Shown here in pieces: positions 18,286 to 27,878 of a DNA stretch of 64,000 nucleotides. The first letter of the stretch is position 1; each line of letters starts with the position of its first letter. The stretch is from Plasmodiophora brassicae (taxonomy: Eukaryota; Endomyxa; Phytomyxea; Plasmodiophorida; Plasmodiophoridae), in NCBI GenBank assembly GCA_039704465.1, contig JASFAU010000005.1, positions 248,001 to 312,000 of the forward strand, given 5' to 3'. The position numbers and the translations under genes were made by a program. The notes beneath the pieces are model-generated. The model did no database searches, was not told the origin of the DNA, and saw only the letters and a list, made by a program, of their open reading frames with translations.

Positions 18286-19621
18286 TCATAACTTCTGTAG
18301 CGCTCTGACACGATCCAGAACTTCAAGCAGAAGGGTCTCTGCTCCACTCCAGTCTGGGCGCATGGGATTTAGACGCCACTCAACCAGCAGGCGGAGACAG
18401 CGAGAGCCACCTTTGAATCGCAGGCTTGCCAATGCCTGACTAGTCTTCTTCTCGGCTTCGCCGATCAACGCGAAATAAGCTTTCTGGGATTCTGCAAGAA
18501 CCATTCGTCACTGGACCTCGCCGCCGTCCCAGAGATTGTTGCATACCAATCGACTGCGAGCCTATCGATGAGGCAGCTGTCTGACGCTGCGTTTGGGAGT
18601 AGGAAGGCGGTGGACGATGAGCCGCTACGGGCTCGGGCTGACCAGAAAGAGCAGGTTGTACATGTGCCGGTTTGGAGGGTTGGTCGTCATCATCGAAATC
18701 GAACCTGTGAAACAGTCGGTCTCGAAGTAATAGATAAAAGAGTGAAGCTACGCGTACGACCGAGACGCCGCCGGGGGCGCAGATCTCGCAGGCGGGGACA
18801 TCTCTACAACTTTGGCGTCACTGACGTCTTCTGGTTCCGCGTTATACGGACCAGGCGTCGGCTTAACGCCATTCTGTCATCACACCAGGTAAGCCCGCGT
18901 TGACGTACAGCCCAGTCCCACAGGCCAGACCTTCAGTGCTTTAGCGATGTCCGCAGCCTTCCACTTCGCATATCTACAGCCGCATCCATAGTCAGAGATA
19001 GGTGTGCACCCCCAGAGCACGGCGCCCAGACCTGATTCGCTCCTCGACCTCCGGGTCAAGTGGACCAAAGTACTGAAGCGTCTGTACGCACCAGCAAACA
19101 TTGAGGAGGACGACCAAAGGGACAGGCGACCTGTCAGTTACAGATACCTCGAAGATCACAGACGATGCTTGGAAGCCAAAGACAGTGTTCTTGTTGGCGT
19201 TGCCAGCTCTGTCGGCCTTGTCCGCGTAATCGAACACTTGCGCAGCAAACGCCTCAATCGTCTGCTTATCGCGTTCGGCATCCAGCGTCAGCGTCGCTTT
19301 CGTCTTCTCGAGGGCATCAAACTGGCATGACCACATTCATTCAGGCACAAAGCAGATGCTGGGTGACGTACAACACACATACCATTGCGTTGATGTACGC
19401 CGTTGCAGCCGCATCCCGCTGATCTTTGGGGAGCTTCAGCGCCATCGTCAGCGCGAACATTCTTGCTGCGACAACACAGGGTAAGATATCGGCCACACCC
19501 TGCCCGCCGACGGCCAGTCACCGTAGTAGGCCACCACCGGCTGTTTCGATTTGTCCAGCTGCACGGCCTGCACCAGGAACCGTTTCACCGACTTGAGCGA
19601 CTCGGGGACGGCGGTCGCCAT
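18286..19621 (-). CDS. VTA1: vacuolar protein sorting-associated protein VTA1 (LIP5) homologue
   Basis: Eight exons (19522-19621, 19383-19465, 19148-19321, 19032-19081, 18931-18973, 18752-18873, 18547-18704, 18286-18491), 311 aa, versus 307 in human. All seven introns (47-66 nt) are phase-consistent. The N-terminal MIT-like helices include PVVAYYARMFALTMALKLP, KADRAGNANKNTVFGFQASS and the diagnostic RYAKWKAADIAKALKNG. A Pro/Gln/Ser-rich linker follows, then the C-terminal VTA1 dimerisation helices (ESQKAYFALIGEAEKKTSQA and LLEVLDRVRALQKL). It activates the AAA-ATPase VPS4 during ESCRT-III disassembly in multivesicular body formation. Confidence 0.95.
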
Positions 19622-20088
19622 CACCGCTCAGGAGACACCACCACCGTTCCCCGGACTGCGCCGCCTGATCTCGCGGCGATCGTTCACCAAAACGCGCTAT
19701 TACGGGCACAGGCGCGTCTACAGTCTACACACCGCGGCACTGTAGCTGCAACTTGCAAACTGTAGCTCGGCGCTCGTGGTGTAGTTCACGTTGGACAGTG
19801 GTAGAACGCGCACTTTGCTGCGAAATCTTCCGTTGACCTGTGCCCACTCAGTCCGCAACAGGGTACAGACTCTGTACTAAACGCTGTTGCGCGGCAACTC
19901 TGTTGCTGAAGAGCACTGAAGGTCGGCAGACGTGCGTGGCGGTTTCAGGTCATCTCGCAAGACGCGCGACAAAGGAACGTCCTCCTGCAAGCCATACTGC
20001 GCACTTTCGCGATTCTAAAATTAGGCATGACGGATCGTGACCGCCGATCACCGGGCGTGGCGGGCGTCGCCGGTGACCAGATTCGAAA
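19622..20088. other. 467-bp divergent intergenic region
   Basis: Promoter space between VTA1 (minus) and the two-TM PPxY gene (plus). No protein-like frame or RNA gene recognised. Confidence 0.5.
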
Positions 20089-20943
20089 ATGCAAACCGTT
20101 ACAAGCATGTCGCAACCTGCCCAAGTTGTACTCCGACGGCGTCGGGACGGGTGTCGCCGTGCCGTGTTCGTGCAGGAGGGATGCCCGCCCGGCCAAGTGT
20201 CCAGCATGCCATCATCGTTCGCGTATTTGGTAAGTCGATGCTGTAACCGCAAAGTCGCACGGCTCATCGTGGCACTGTTGTAGACCACGCCCGTCGAGTT
20301 CGATGCGGCTATAGATTCCCTGAACTGTGTGGCCGGGCGTTCGATCCTGGGCGGCAAGAAGACCAGGTGGGTCTTTTTCCTGTTCGCGTTGTTGTTTACC
20401 GGGTATATGATCTGGGCCATCACCGAGTTCAAGTCAACGAAGAACGAGTTCAACTCGTTCGCAGAAGCCCTTATCTTCCTGATCCTTATGCCCGTTATGG
20501 TCGTCGTGTTGGTTGTCGTCGTGGTTGCCGCTGGGACGATCATCACCGCATGCACTGTCACTGGAATCTGTTCGGCGAATAAGAGAAATCAGGTATTGCT
20601 TCTTGTTGTAATCTACCGGCGACTCTAATACGATTGGTGTTTAGCGCCTGCGTAATACCGAACTCGTGATTTCCAATCTCAACGCCCAGTTCGCTGGTCG
20701 CCTCACGTGGCAGGTGCGTTTCACTCGAGGTAGTGAGATGAACACTCCACGGCGCTGATACTGTTCCTATGCTAGATTCGCAAGGATATGGGAGGGCACA
20801 GAGTCGTTGTCATAACCGCGGCCCAAAGCCCTGCGGAAACCATGGCACCACCGCAGTACGAAGCTGTCCAGGTCTATGACGAGTCGCTACCTACCAGCGA
20901 TGAGTTTGCAACCGTGAAACCGGGCGCTGCCACAATCCAATAG
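20089..20943 (+). CDS. two-TM membrane protein with cytosolic PPxY tail
   Basis: Exons 20089-20229, 20284-20592, 20645-20713 and 20776-20943 (all phase 0), 228 aa. After a basic N-terminal region and a short motif (VEFDAAIDSLNC), two hydrophobic segments follow: WVFFLFALLFTGYMIWAI and LILMPVMVVVLVVVVVAAGT. The C-terminal tail contains PPQYEAVQVYDE, a PPxY-type motif of the kind bound by WW domains of NEDD4-family HECT ligases, plus other acidic/aromatic signals. No family recognised. Exon 1 has two in-frame ATGs (20089, 20107). A membrane adaptor is a possible but unproven role. Confidence 0.65.
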
Positions 20944-21035
20944 ACAATCCGCTTAATGTAAGCACCTATTATAACGGGACGTAAGCGTCCATCCCTGCAG
21001 TGAGACAATTTCAGTCGATGCTATTGAGGCTGCCG

Positions 21036-21213
21036 AAATGACGGTTTCGAGGCACCTGTGACAAGCGAATGGGAACTGGCTTTCCGGACGACAGGTTCAC
21101 TTAAGCGTCGGGACGTCGTCATCCACAAGCGCCTTGACAATGTCTTCGACAATGACGTCGAAGTGTATAAAGCTCGCGTCCTAGGGGGCGCCCCAGCACC
21201 CACGATCCCATAA
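21036..21213 (+). other. possible terminal exon of an unidentified small gene
   Basis: A plus-strand frame ending TAA at 21211-21213 reads NDGFEAPVTSEWELAFRTTG then LKRRDVVIHKRLDNVFDNDV, which is protein-like. It begins after a plausible AG acceptor near 21036, but no upstream exon with an ATG was found. It may instead be noise in the region 3' of the GPCR gene. Confidence 0.3.
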
Positions 21214-21382
21214 CAATTGCTGCAACAGCTCGGCAGGGGTACCGGCGATCACAAACTTCGTTGCCATCCCTTCCGATTAAAGGTCGAGGCGCAGGGACGA
21301 ATTCGCCAGACGCCATCCACGAATGCGACGAAAGAAAACGTTTACTTCAGACAGTGCAGGCGTAGCAAACGTTTGGAGCGGC

Positions 21383-24300
21383 TCACAACTTGGCGCCGCT
21401 GGTGCCCGACTCGACACGGTCCGGGTTGGTCTTGGGCGCGTGATGCGAGTTGTGGCTCTTCTGGGTGGTGGTCCCGTCCCGCGTCCGGACGCCGCTGTAC
21501 GTGCCGGGCTGGTTGCCCTTGCTGGTCCGGACGACGTTCTCCTCGGGCAGGAACTTGACGACGTAGAACTTGTAGCCGAACAGGATCGCCCAGGTGGAGA
21601 ACATGGCCAGGGCCAGGGCGAAGCAGGTCACGAAGAGCATGGCGCTGGGGTTGTCGGCGATCAGCCCGCTGAGCACCAGGAAGATCAGGCACTGCGTCGA
21701 GATGGCGTACGCCATGAACGACAGCGCCTTGGCCTCGTTGAACACGGACGGCACCGTGCGCACCTTGACGGCCAGCAGCATGCTGACGGCGATCAGCAGG
21801 CCCTTGTAGACGACGCTGGTCGTGTACAGGTACCCGGAGGCGGGCGACACGCCCGAGCACGTGTGGTACTGGCGGCCGGCGCTGACGACGACCTGCGCGC
21901 GCAGCGGGTCGACCAGCAGCCAGACCAGGTTGATGAGCATGTCGACGGCGAACATGCCGGCCAGGACGACCGTCAGCTGCCAGTTGGTGACGCGGGCCAC
22001 CGTCTTGCCCTCGACGTAGATGAAGATGTACAGGATGCGCCCGGTCTTGACGATGATCGACCCGACCAGCAGGACGAAGGCGACGGACAGGAGGAAGGGG
22101 CGCGCGGCGCAGAACCCCGGCAGGAGCGACAGGTCCATCTCGAACAGGGCGGACAGGAACAGGAGCAGGAAGCCGCACAGGATGCCGACCAGCATGATGG
22201 ACTGGAAGAAGACGGACCCGGCCTTGACGATGGGCTGCTCGCGCCACCGGTACACGAGGACGGCCGACCCGAGGCAGACGACGGTGCCCAGCAGCGACAC
22301 GGCCATGCTGACGCCGACCGAGGCCAGGCTGGCGTCGGTGAACAGCGCCGACAGCGTCGTGCGCGTGCCGAGCGTGACGGCCAGGTTCTGCGTGCCCGAC
22401 GCCATCACCGCCCACCCGTTCAGGCAGGACACGATCTCGTAGCTGACGGCGTCGACCAGCTGGTACCCGGGCGAGGCGCCGATCGACGCCAGCGACGGCG
22501 ACCGGTACGCGATCGTCAGGTTGCGGTTGGCCACGAGGATCTCGGCCGTCCCGTTCAGCGACGCCGCCCCGACCAGCTGGATCGCGTCGATGCCGTGCTC
22601 GCCCTTGCTCTTCAGCGCGTTCACCGTCAGGCGCAGCGACCGCGTCGCGAAGTTCGTCGGGCAGACGGGCGGCTGCCAGGTGCGCATGGCGGTCAGGCCG
22701 GCGGGCAGGACGGCGCCCGCCCAGATCGTCGCCCAGGTGCCGTCCGGGCGCTGCGCCTCGATCTGCTGGACGGCGCCGCCGCCCGTGCTCTCGTAGACGT
22801 TGACGCCGGTCGCGTACACGGCGTTGGCGAACGCCACGACGATCGTGGCGACGACGGGCCCGTTCGGCGACCAGGCGTTCGCCGACGGGCCGCCGACGCG
22901 GACGTTGGCAGCGCCGACGACGGCGCTGGCCGGGTGCCCGTCCGCCGACGACGACGCGCCGACAACGTGGTCGACCCACTGCGGCGCGATGCCGATCGGC
23001 GCGTACTGGTACTGGCCGACGTCGTCGTCGGCGACGCTGACGCCGTCGTCGCCGACCTGGTGCAGCGTCCCGTACTGGGGCATGGAGCGGATCAGGACGC
23101 GGGCGTCGCCCGGCCCCACCCCGTTGACGAGCAGCGGCCCGAACTCGATGTAGGAGACGGCGCCGCCGACGAGCGCGGCGCCGTCGCCGATCGTGTAGGA
23201 CGCGCGACACAGCGTCGTGGACAGGGGCAGGCGCGCGTCCTGCAACGACAGCGTCTGGTTGCAGGGGGCGCAGGCGGTCGCCCCCGGGCGCGCCGTGTAC
23301 GTGCGGCCGGGCGCGCACGGGTCGCACCCGACCGCACCGGTCCCCGACTGGAACGTGTTCACCGGGCACGCCAGGCACGACGTGGCGAACGACGGCAACG
23401 GCGCGTACGTCCCTGCCGGGCAGGGCACGCAGCGACGCGCCGCCTGGTCCAGGTGCGTGCCCTCGGTGCACATGACGTTGACGCGGACGCTGAGCGGCGA
23501 CGACGCCGCCCACGCGTCGCTGACCACGTAGGCGATCGTCGTGAACGGCATGCCGCCGTCGCCGTCGTTCGTCAGGACCTGGAGGCGGGCGCTGGGCAAC
23601 GTCACGGGCGCCGACGTGATCGTGTGCCACGACGACCCGTTCGGGTTCCAGTACTGGACGACGCCGTGGTCGGGCACGCCCGTCACCGTGTAGGCGATCG
23701 GGTCGCCGTCCGGGTCGGACCCGTTCAGGACGACGCCGACCGTCTGCCCGGTCGAGCCCGTCGCGTCAAACACGAACCCGCCGATCGGCGCCGACGACAC
23801 GACCTGGTCGGGGCGCGTCGCCGGGTTCTCGTTGCCCAGGAAGCAGTGTGTGCCGCCGTAGCAGGTGTGCGTCAGGTACGCCGGCGAGTCGGCCGACTTG
23901 GCCGACGGGATGCAGGCCGAGGCGTCCAGCGCGGGCATCGCTACCGAGGCGTACAACGGGAAGTCGGGCTGGCAGTAGAACCGGGGCTCGCACGGGACGC
24001 ACCCGCCGGCGACCAGGTCGTTGCCGCGCCGGGTGCCGTCGCGGACGACGCCGCCCGCGTTGTCGTCGAACGTCCAGTAGGCGAACAGGTCGGGTTCGTC
24101 GCCGCCCAGCTGCTGCCACATGCGCTGGCGGATCTCGGCGCCCGACAGCGACCGGTTCCACAGGCGCAGGTCGTCGTACACGCCCTTGTTGAAGACCTCG
24201 CTCCAGAACGTCCAGGTGCCGACCGTGACGTGGTTGTACCCGCCCGGGGCGGACGCGCTCTGGAACCCGTCGTGCGCCCGCGTCATGTTGGCCAGCTGGC

Positions 24301-25903
24301 GCCCGTTCACGTAGATGGCGGCCTGCGTCCCCTGGACGTGGTCGGCGACGAACGCGTAATGCGCCCAGCCGCCGTAGAACGGCGTTGCCGGCGTCGCCAG
24401 GTTGTCGCTGCCAATGTTCCAGTTGATGTTGTGGTTCCCGTCCGGCATCTGGACGTGCCAGCGGCCCCAGCGGCGCCCGGCGCCGAACTCGGACGCCCAC
24501 GCCTGGTCCATCTCGCCGTTGCCGTTCAGGCTGAAGAAGGCCGTGTCGCCGGCGCACGACGCGTCCAGGTAGGCCCAGAACTCGACCGTGATCGCCGACA
24601 GGCCGTTGGACGGCGAGACGCGCGGCCAGGCCAGCGACGGCGCGATAAAGTACTGCTGGACGCCGTCGAGCGACGCGGCGTTCCCCGCCGACCCTGCCAC
24701 CGGCCGCGTGTTCAGGCGCGCGTTCAGGACGATCGTGGCGTGCTGCGCCAGGACGAAGCCGCCGGGCGCCCGCACCGACAGGTCGACGTCGATCGAGGCG
24801 ACCGGGGCGCCCGTCTTGCCCAGCACCTGCGCGAACGTCAACGACAGGGCGGACGACACCGCCTGGATGACGGTGCCGGGCGTCGTCACCGGCACGCCGT
24901 TGATCGTGATCGTGCCGACGCCGGCCGGCAGGTTCACCCTGGTGACCGTCAGCGTGGCGTTGCGCCCGACGACGCTGGCGGTGCGGTTGCGGGCGACCAG
25001 CAGCGCGATCGTGACCGGGTCGGCACGCGACGACGTCGTGTCCTGGCGCGCCTCGACGATCAGCGACGACGACGTCGTGTTGGTCGGGAACGGGGCCGTC
25101 GACGGGACGCGCGCCGGCGAACGAACGAGCAGGCCGCCACCGACGGAGACGCTGGTCGGCCCGGCCGCCATGCCATGGTTGATGGGCGGGCCCTGCGCCT
25201 CGTCGAACGTCAGGTACAGGATCAGGTGGTTGGCGATGTCGTCGGCGCTGGGCGGCGTCCACATCATGGCGGCGATGTCGGCCGGGTCGGTGATGGCGCG
25301 CTTGTAGATGCGGATGTCGTCCAGGTCGCCCTGCAGCGTCTGGTGGTTCGAGCTGCCCGCCGTCGTGTCGAACTGGCCGACGTTCAGCGTCGTGCCGAAC
25401 GGCAGCGGCGCGTACGACGTCGCGTAGTCGCATCGTCGCTGCAGGACGCCGTCGATGAAGTAGTACTGGAGGTTGGGCGTGCGCACGAACGCCAGATGGT
25501 GCCAGGTGCCGTCGGCCAGGTTCCGCCCAGTGACGTAGTCGAACGAGCACTGGCTGGCGAAGTCGAGGCTCTCGACACCCTGGACCTTGAAGAAGCCGAC
25601 CCGGTCCAGTTGCAGCAGGGGGCCGTCGTGCAGAGCGAACCCGGCTATGGTCATCTCGGTGGACGTCAGAGCCGGGATGTTAATCCAGGCGGCCAGCGTC
25701 ACGCTCTGCGACGCGAACGGGTTCGCGCCGTTGCCGGCCGAGCACAGCATCGTGGCCTGCAGGAACGTGCGACGTGCTGGGTCAGCGCTGAACCGCATCG
25801 CGCTCCCGCTCGCCGGTATGTACGACTCGGACAAGGCCGCCGTCGCCTGACGGGCAAACACGAGGATCGCCATGACGGTCACTGCTGTCGACAACGCCGC
25901 CAT
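21383..25903 (-). CDS. class C-type GPCR with LamG-rich adhesion ectodomain, intronless
   Basis: Single exon of 1506 aa. A signal peptide (residues ~1-23) is followed by a LamG/concanavalin-like domain (~30-240, with DGTWHHLAFVR and the closing LDDIRIYKRAIT) and a beta-sandwich linker. A second LamG domain comes next (~405-640, LDGVQQYFIAPS to YDDLRLWNRSLSGAEI). Cadherin-like SDPDGDPIAYTVTGVPDHG follows, then a Cys-rich ephrin-receptor/TNFR-like stretch (CVPCPAGTYAPLPSF...CLAC...CDPCAPGRTY) and a discoidin-like segment. The last ~310 residues contain seven TM helices of the 7tm_3 type, with IVKTGRILYIF and GYLYTTSVVYKGLL. The cytosolic tail is short (~50 aa). It lacks a Venus-flytrap domain. 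A plasma-membrane adhesion or glycan sensor is inferred. Confidence 0.88.
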   Translation of the reverse strand: MAALSTAVTVMAILVFARQATAALSESYIPASGSAMRFSADPARRTFLQATMLCSAGNGANPFASQSVTLAAWINIPALTSTEMTIAGFALHDGPLLQLDRVGFFKVQGVESLDFASQCSFDYVTGRNLADGTWHHLAFVRTPNLQYYFIDGVLQRRCDYATSYAPLPFGTTLNVGQFDTTAGSSNHQTLQGDLDDIRIYKRAITDPADIAAMMWTPPSADDIANHLILYLTFDEAQGPPINHGMAAGPTSVSVGGGLLVRSPARVPSTAPFPTNTTSSSLIVEARQDTTSSRADPVTIALLVARNRTASVVGRNATLTVTRVNLPAGVGTITINGVPVTTPGTVIQAVSSALSLTFAQVLGKTGAPVASIDVDLSVRAPGGFVLAQHATIVLNARLNTRPVAGSAGNAASLDGVQQYFIAPSLAWPRVSPSNGLSAITVEFWAYLDASCAGDTAFFSLNGNGEMDQAWASEFGAGRRWGRWHVQMPDGNHNINWNIGSDNLATPATPFYGGWAHYAFVADHVQGTQAAIYVNGRQLANMTRAHDGFQSASAPGGYNHVTVGTWTFWSEVFNKGVYDDLRLWNRSLSGAEIRQRMWQQLGGDEPDLFAYWTFDDNAGGVVRDGTRRGNDLVAGGCVPCEPRFYCQPDFPLYASVAMPALDASACIPSAKSADSPAYLTHTCYGGTHCFLGNENPATRPDQVVSSAPIGGFVFDATGSTGQTVGVVLNGSDPDGDPIAYTVTGVPDHGVVQYWNPNGSSWHTITSAPVTLPSARLQVLTNDGDGGMPFTTIAYVVSDAWAASSPLSVRVNVMCTEGTHLDQAARRCVPCPAGTYAPLPSFATSCLACPVNTFQSGTGAVGCDPCAPGRTYTARPGATACAPCNQTLSLQDARLPLSTTLCRASYTIGDGAALVGGAVSYIEFGPLLVNGVGPGDARVLIRSMPQYGTLHQVGDDGVSVADDDVGQYQYAPIGIAPQWVDHVVGASSSADGHPASAVVGAANVRVGGPSANAWSPNGPVVATIVVAFANAVYATGVNVYESTGGGAVQQIEAQRPDGTWATIWAGAVLPAGLTAMRTWQPPVCPTNFATRSLRLTVNALKSKGEHGIDAIQLVGAASLNGTAEILVANRNLTIAYRSPSLASIGASPGYQLVDAVSYEIVSCLNGWAVMASGTQNLAVTLGTRTTLSALFTDASLASVGVSMAVSLLGTVVCLGSAVLVYRWREQPIVKAGSVFFQSIMLVGILCGFLLLFLSALFEMDLSLLPGFCAARPFLLSVAFVLLVGSIIVKTGRILYIFIYVEGKTVARVTNWQLTVVLAGMFAVDMLINLVWLLVDPLRAQVVVSAGRQYHTCSGVSPASGYLYTTSVVYKGLLIAVSMLLAVKVRTVPSVFNEAKALSFMAYAISTQCLIFLVLSGLIADNPSAMLFVTCFALALAMFSTWAILFGYKFYVVKFLPEENVVRTSKGNQPGTYSGVRTRDGTTTQKSHNSHHAPKTNPDRVESGTSGAKL

Positions 25904-27079
25904 CTTGGCGTCCGACGCTTGAACTTGACGAGTGGCGCTTCGTGGGTCGGACCGGAACGGTTCCCTGGACGCTACTGTGACCGTCTGTAGGTGATGTGCT
26001 TTACTTCACTGCATGCGGCACCGGTGTGGTCTCCCTGTGGCGTGACACCGCCAGCTGCGGCAGCGTGGTGGCGGCATCACGCCAGCGCGTGGGGCGTCGT
26101 ACACGGCACGCGGAATGCGGCAGCGGGGACCACGCGACCTCACCATGCAGACTGCCGCTCCCAATGTCCACTTGCGCGCTCCGGCCTGATGCTGGACTGG
26201 ACGTCTTAGGTCTACTTTGGCTGGGCGCGGCGTCAATGCGATTCGTGCGCTCCACAAGCAGCACTTATTTCCCAGTGCCAAAGGATCGAGCCAGCCCAGA
26301 CATGGCCTTTGCTGCCAAATGTCGAGGATGACTGCTGCGCAGGTCGATCTCTCGGCTTCGCCTTGCAGTGTTTATCTGCAGCGCCTTGACTATGACAATG
26401 GACAGACGCTGACGGTACAACTTCGAAACGCGAAATGTGCACACTTTAACATGCCTCCTTTCGGAAGACCGTGCCTACGATACACCGAGTCGCAACCTCG
26501 TCGTGGACCCGTTTTGGTATCGTCGGGAGGGCTTGTAGTTGTCTAATCCACAATAGAGAGCCCGAGAATATGTCTTGTTTTTGTTGTCCTGTTCGCCGAC
26601 TATGTACGTCCAGGCCGCAGCCTACCTAGGGCAATGAGTTCCGTTTCATAGCTCGATTGTACGATGGTGGGGCTGAATGCGGTCTCTCGCACTGTCTCAG
26701 TTGGAGGGTCTGTCCCCCCGCATTATCGCCTGGAGTTAGGCTTCCGTCTAGCACACAGTAATGAAAGGCGCCCTCCGACCGTTGAAAACCGCATACAACG
26801 AGTACATGAGAACATACACCGGATTTTCGTACCACACCAACCCCACTTCTGCGACGCCATCTGCGCAACGGTTAACTTCCTTTGCCTGCTCTGCGCGTAT
26901 AGTCGTGTGACGCTCGGCTCTCCTGGAAGTATCGCTATGACGCCATCTGCGCAACGGTTAACGTCCTTTGCCTGCTCTGCGCGTATAGTCGTGTGACGCT
27001 CGGCTCTCCTGGAAGTATCGCTATCGACATTTGCGTGAGCTTGCGGTACCCGGAGGCGGTTCTCCGACTCGAGTTGTTC
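25904..27079. other. 1.2-kb region without a convincing gene, holds a tandem duplication
   Basis: Upstream of the GPCR. Several frames of 70-110 codons exist on both strands but none shows consistent splice phases or a known domain. A plus frame at about 26385-26543 (LDYDNGQTLTVQLRNAKC) is the most protein-like. The 86-bp tandem duplication is annotated separately. Confidence 0.4.
26853..27024. repeat. 86-bp tandem duplication (two copies, one mismatch)
   Basis: Copies 26853-26938 and 26939-27024 differ at a single base (GTTAACTTCC versus GTTAACGTCC). The high identity implies a recent local duplication. It lies in non-coding sequence between the GPCR and an unresolved minus-strand frame. 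Confidence 0.95.
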
Positions 27080-27413
27080 CTAGACTGCCTGGATGAACTG
27101 GGCCATGCACTTGTCGTTCAGCGGTGTGGCTGATACTGATACAGTCCACTGGCAATCGCCGTACACAACAGGTCGTATGCCGTCGTTCACAGTGTCCGGC
27201 ACCTGGACCTTATTAACCTGCGCCCATGGTTGCCTTGAAGGGGACGACGCCGTTGCGGTCGACCATGGGCAAGATGCTGCTGAAACGTCTTCGAGTACCA
27301 CCAATCAATGATGCTCTGTACCGGGGTTGTATTGTAACACCTGAGACACGGTGAACGTTTGTGCATGCGCCCTGCCTGGCGCGGCTGACATCGATACGTC
27401 TGTCGGTTCAGCC
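27080..27413 (-). other. probable small minus-strand gene, unresolved
   Basis: A TAG-terminated frame (27080 upward) reads RPVVYGDCQWTVSVSATPLN then DKCMAQFIQAV. An upstream ATG at about 27413 begins MAEPTDVSMSAAPGRAHAQT. A third segment (SILPMVDRNGVVPFKATMG) in another frame also looks coding. I could not reconcile the junctions, so the product is unknown. Confidence 0.35.
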
Positions 27414-27878
27414 ATTTTCACTGGGTTCGTTCCCTACACGTACGCGTTTCGGTGACGTGCTCGCAAACCGTACCTAGGCGCAGCACTGGTTCTAGAGCAC
27501 TCCCCCGCGCCCTGCCTTAAGCGCCTGCCTTCCACATTTGCGATGGAGCTCTTTGCCGCCCGACCCAGGACGCGTTCTAGCAGTGCCGCCCCGCACCGGA
27601 ACGCCGCTGCTTCCCCAGTGCGCGCCGCCCAAGCCACGCGCGCGGGTCAGTGCAGCTCTGACCCCGTGTCGACGCGTCACCCGTCAGCCGCCGGTGCCAC
27701 GGGGTGACGAGGGGCGGGGTTCTCCTTTCGGGGCGTCGTCCGTACGCGGCGCTCGCCGATCTGCGGGGAGGAAGTTCTGGAAATAGACACGCCCCGTGGC
27801 GGACCAGCGCGTCTGCCCTGGATCACTGTCCAGGGCCTTTGAGCTGCCCGGCCCGGTGTATCGCGTGCCTTCCCCGAC
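27414..27878. other. 465-bp divergent intergenic region upstream of RhoGEF
   Basis: Very GC-rich, with no protein-like frame supported by splice sites. Presumed promoter space. Confidence 0.4.

Noticed and set aside
21323..25990. 1555-codon plus-strand open frame, and 762- and 594-codon minus-strand frames in other registers, over the GPCR gene
   Set aside because: Composition is dominated by R, D, G, A, Q and V with no domains. These are shadows of the strongly GC3-biased GPCR frame, which has clear LamG and 7TM motifs.
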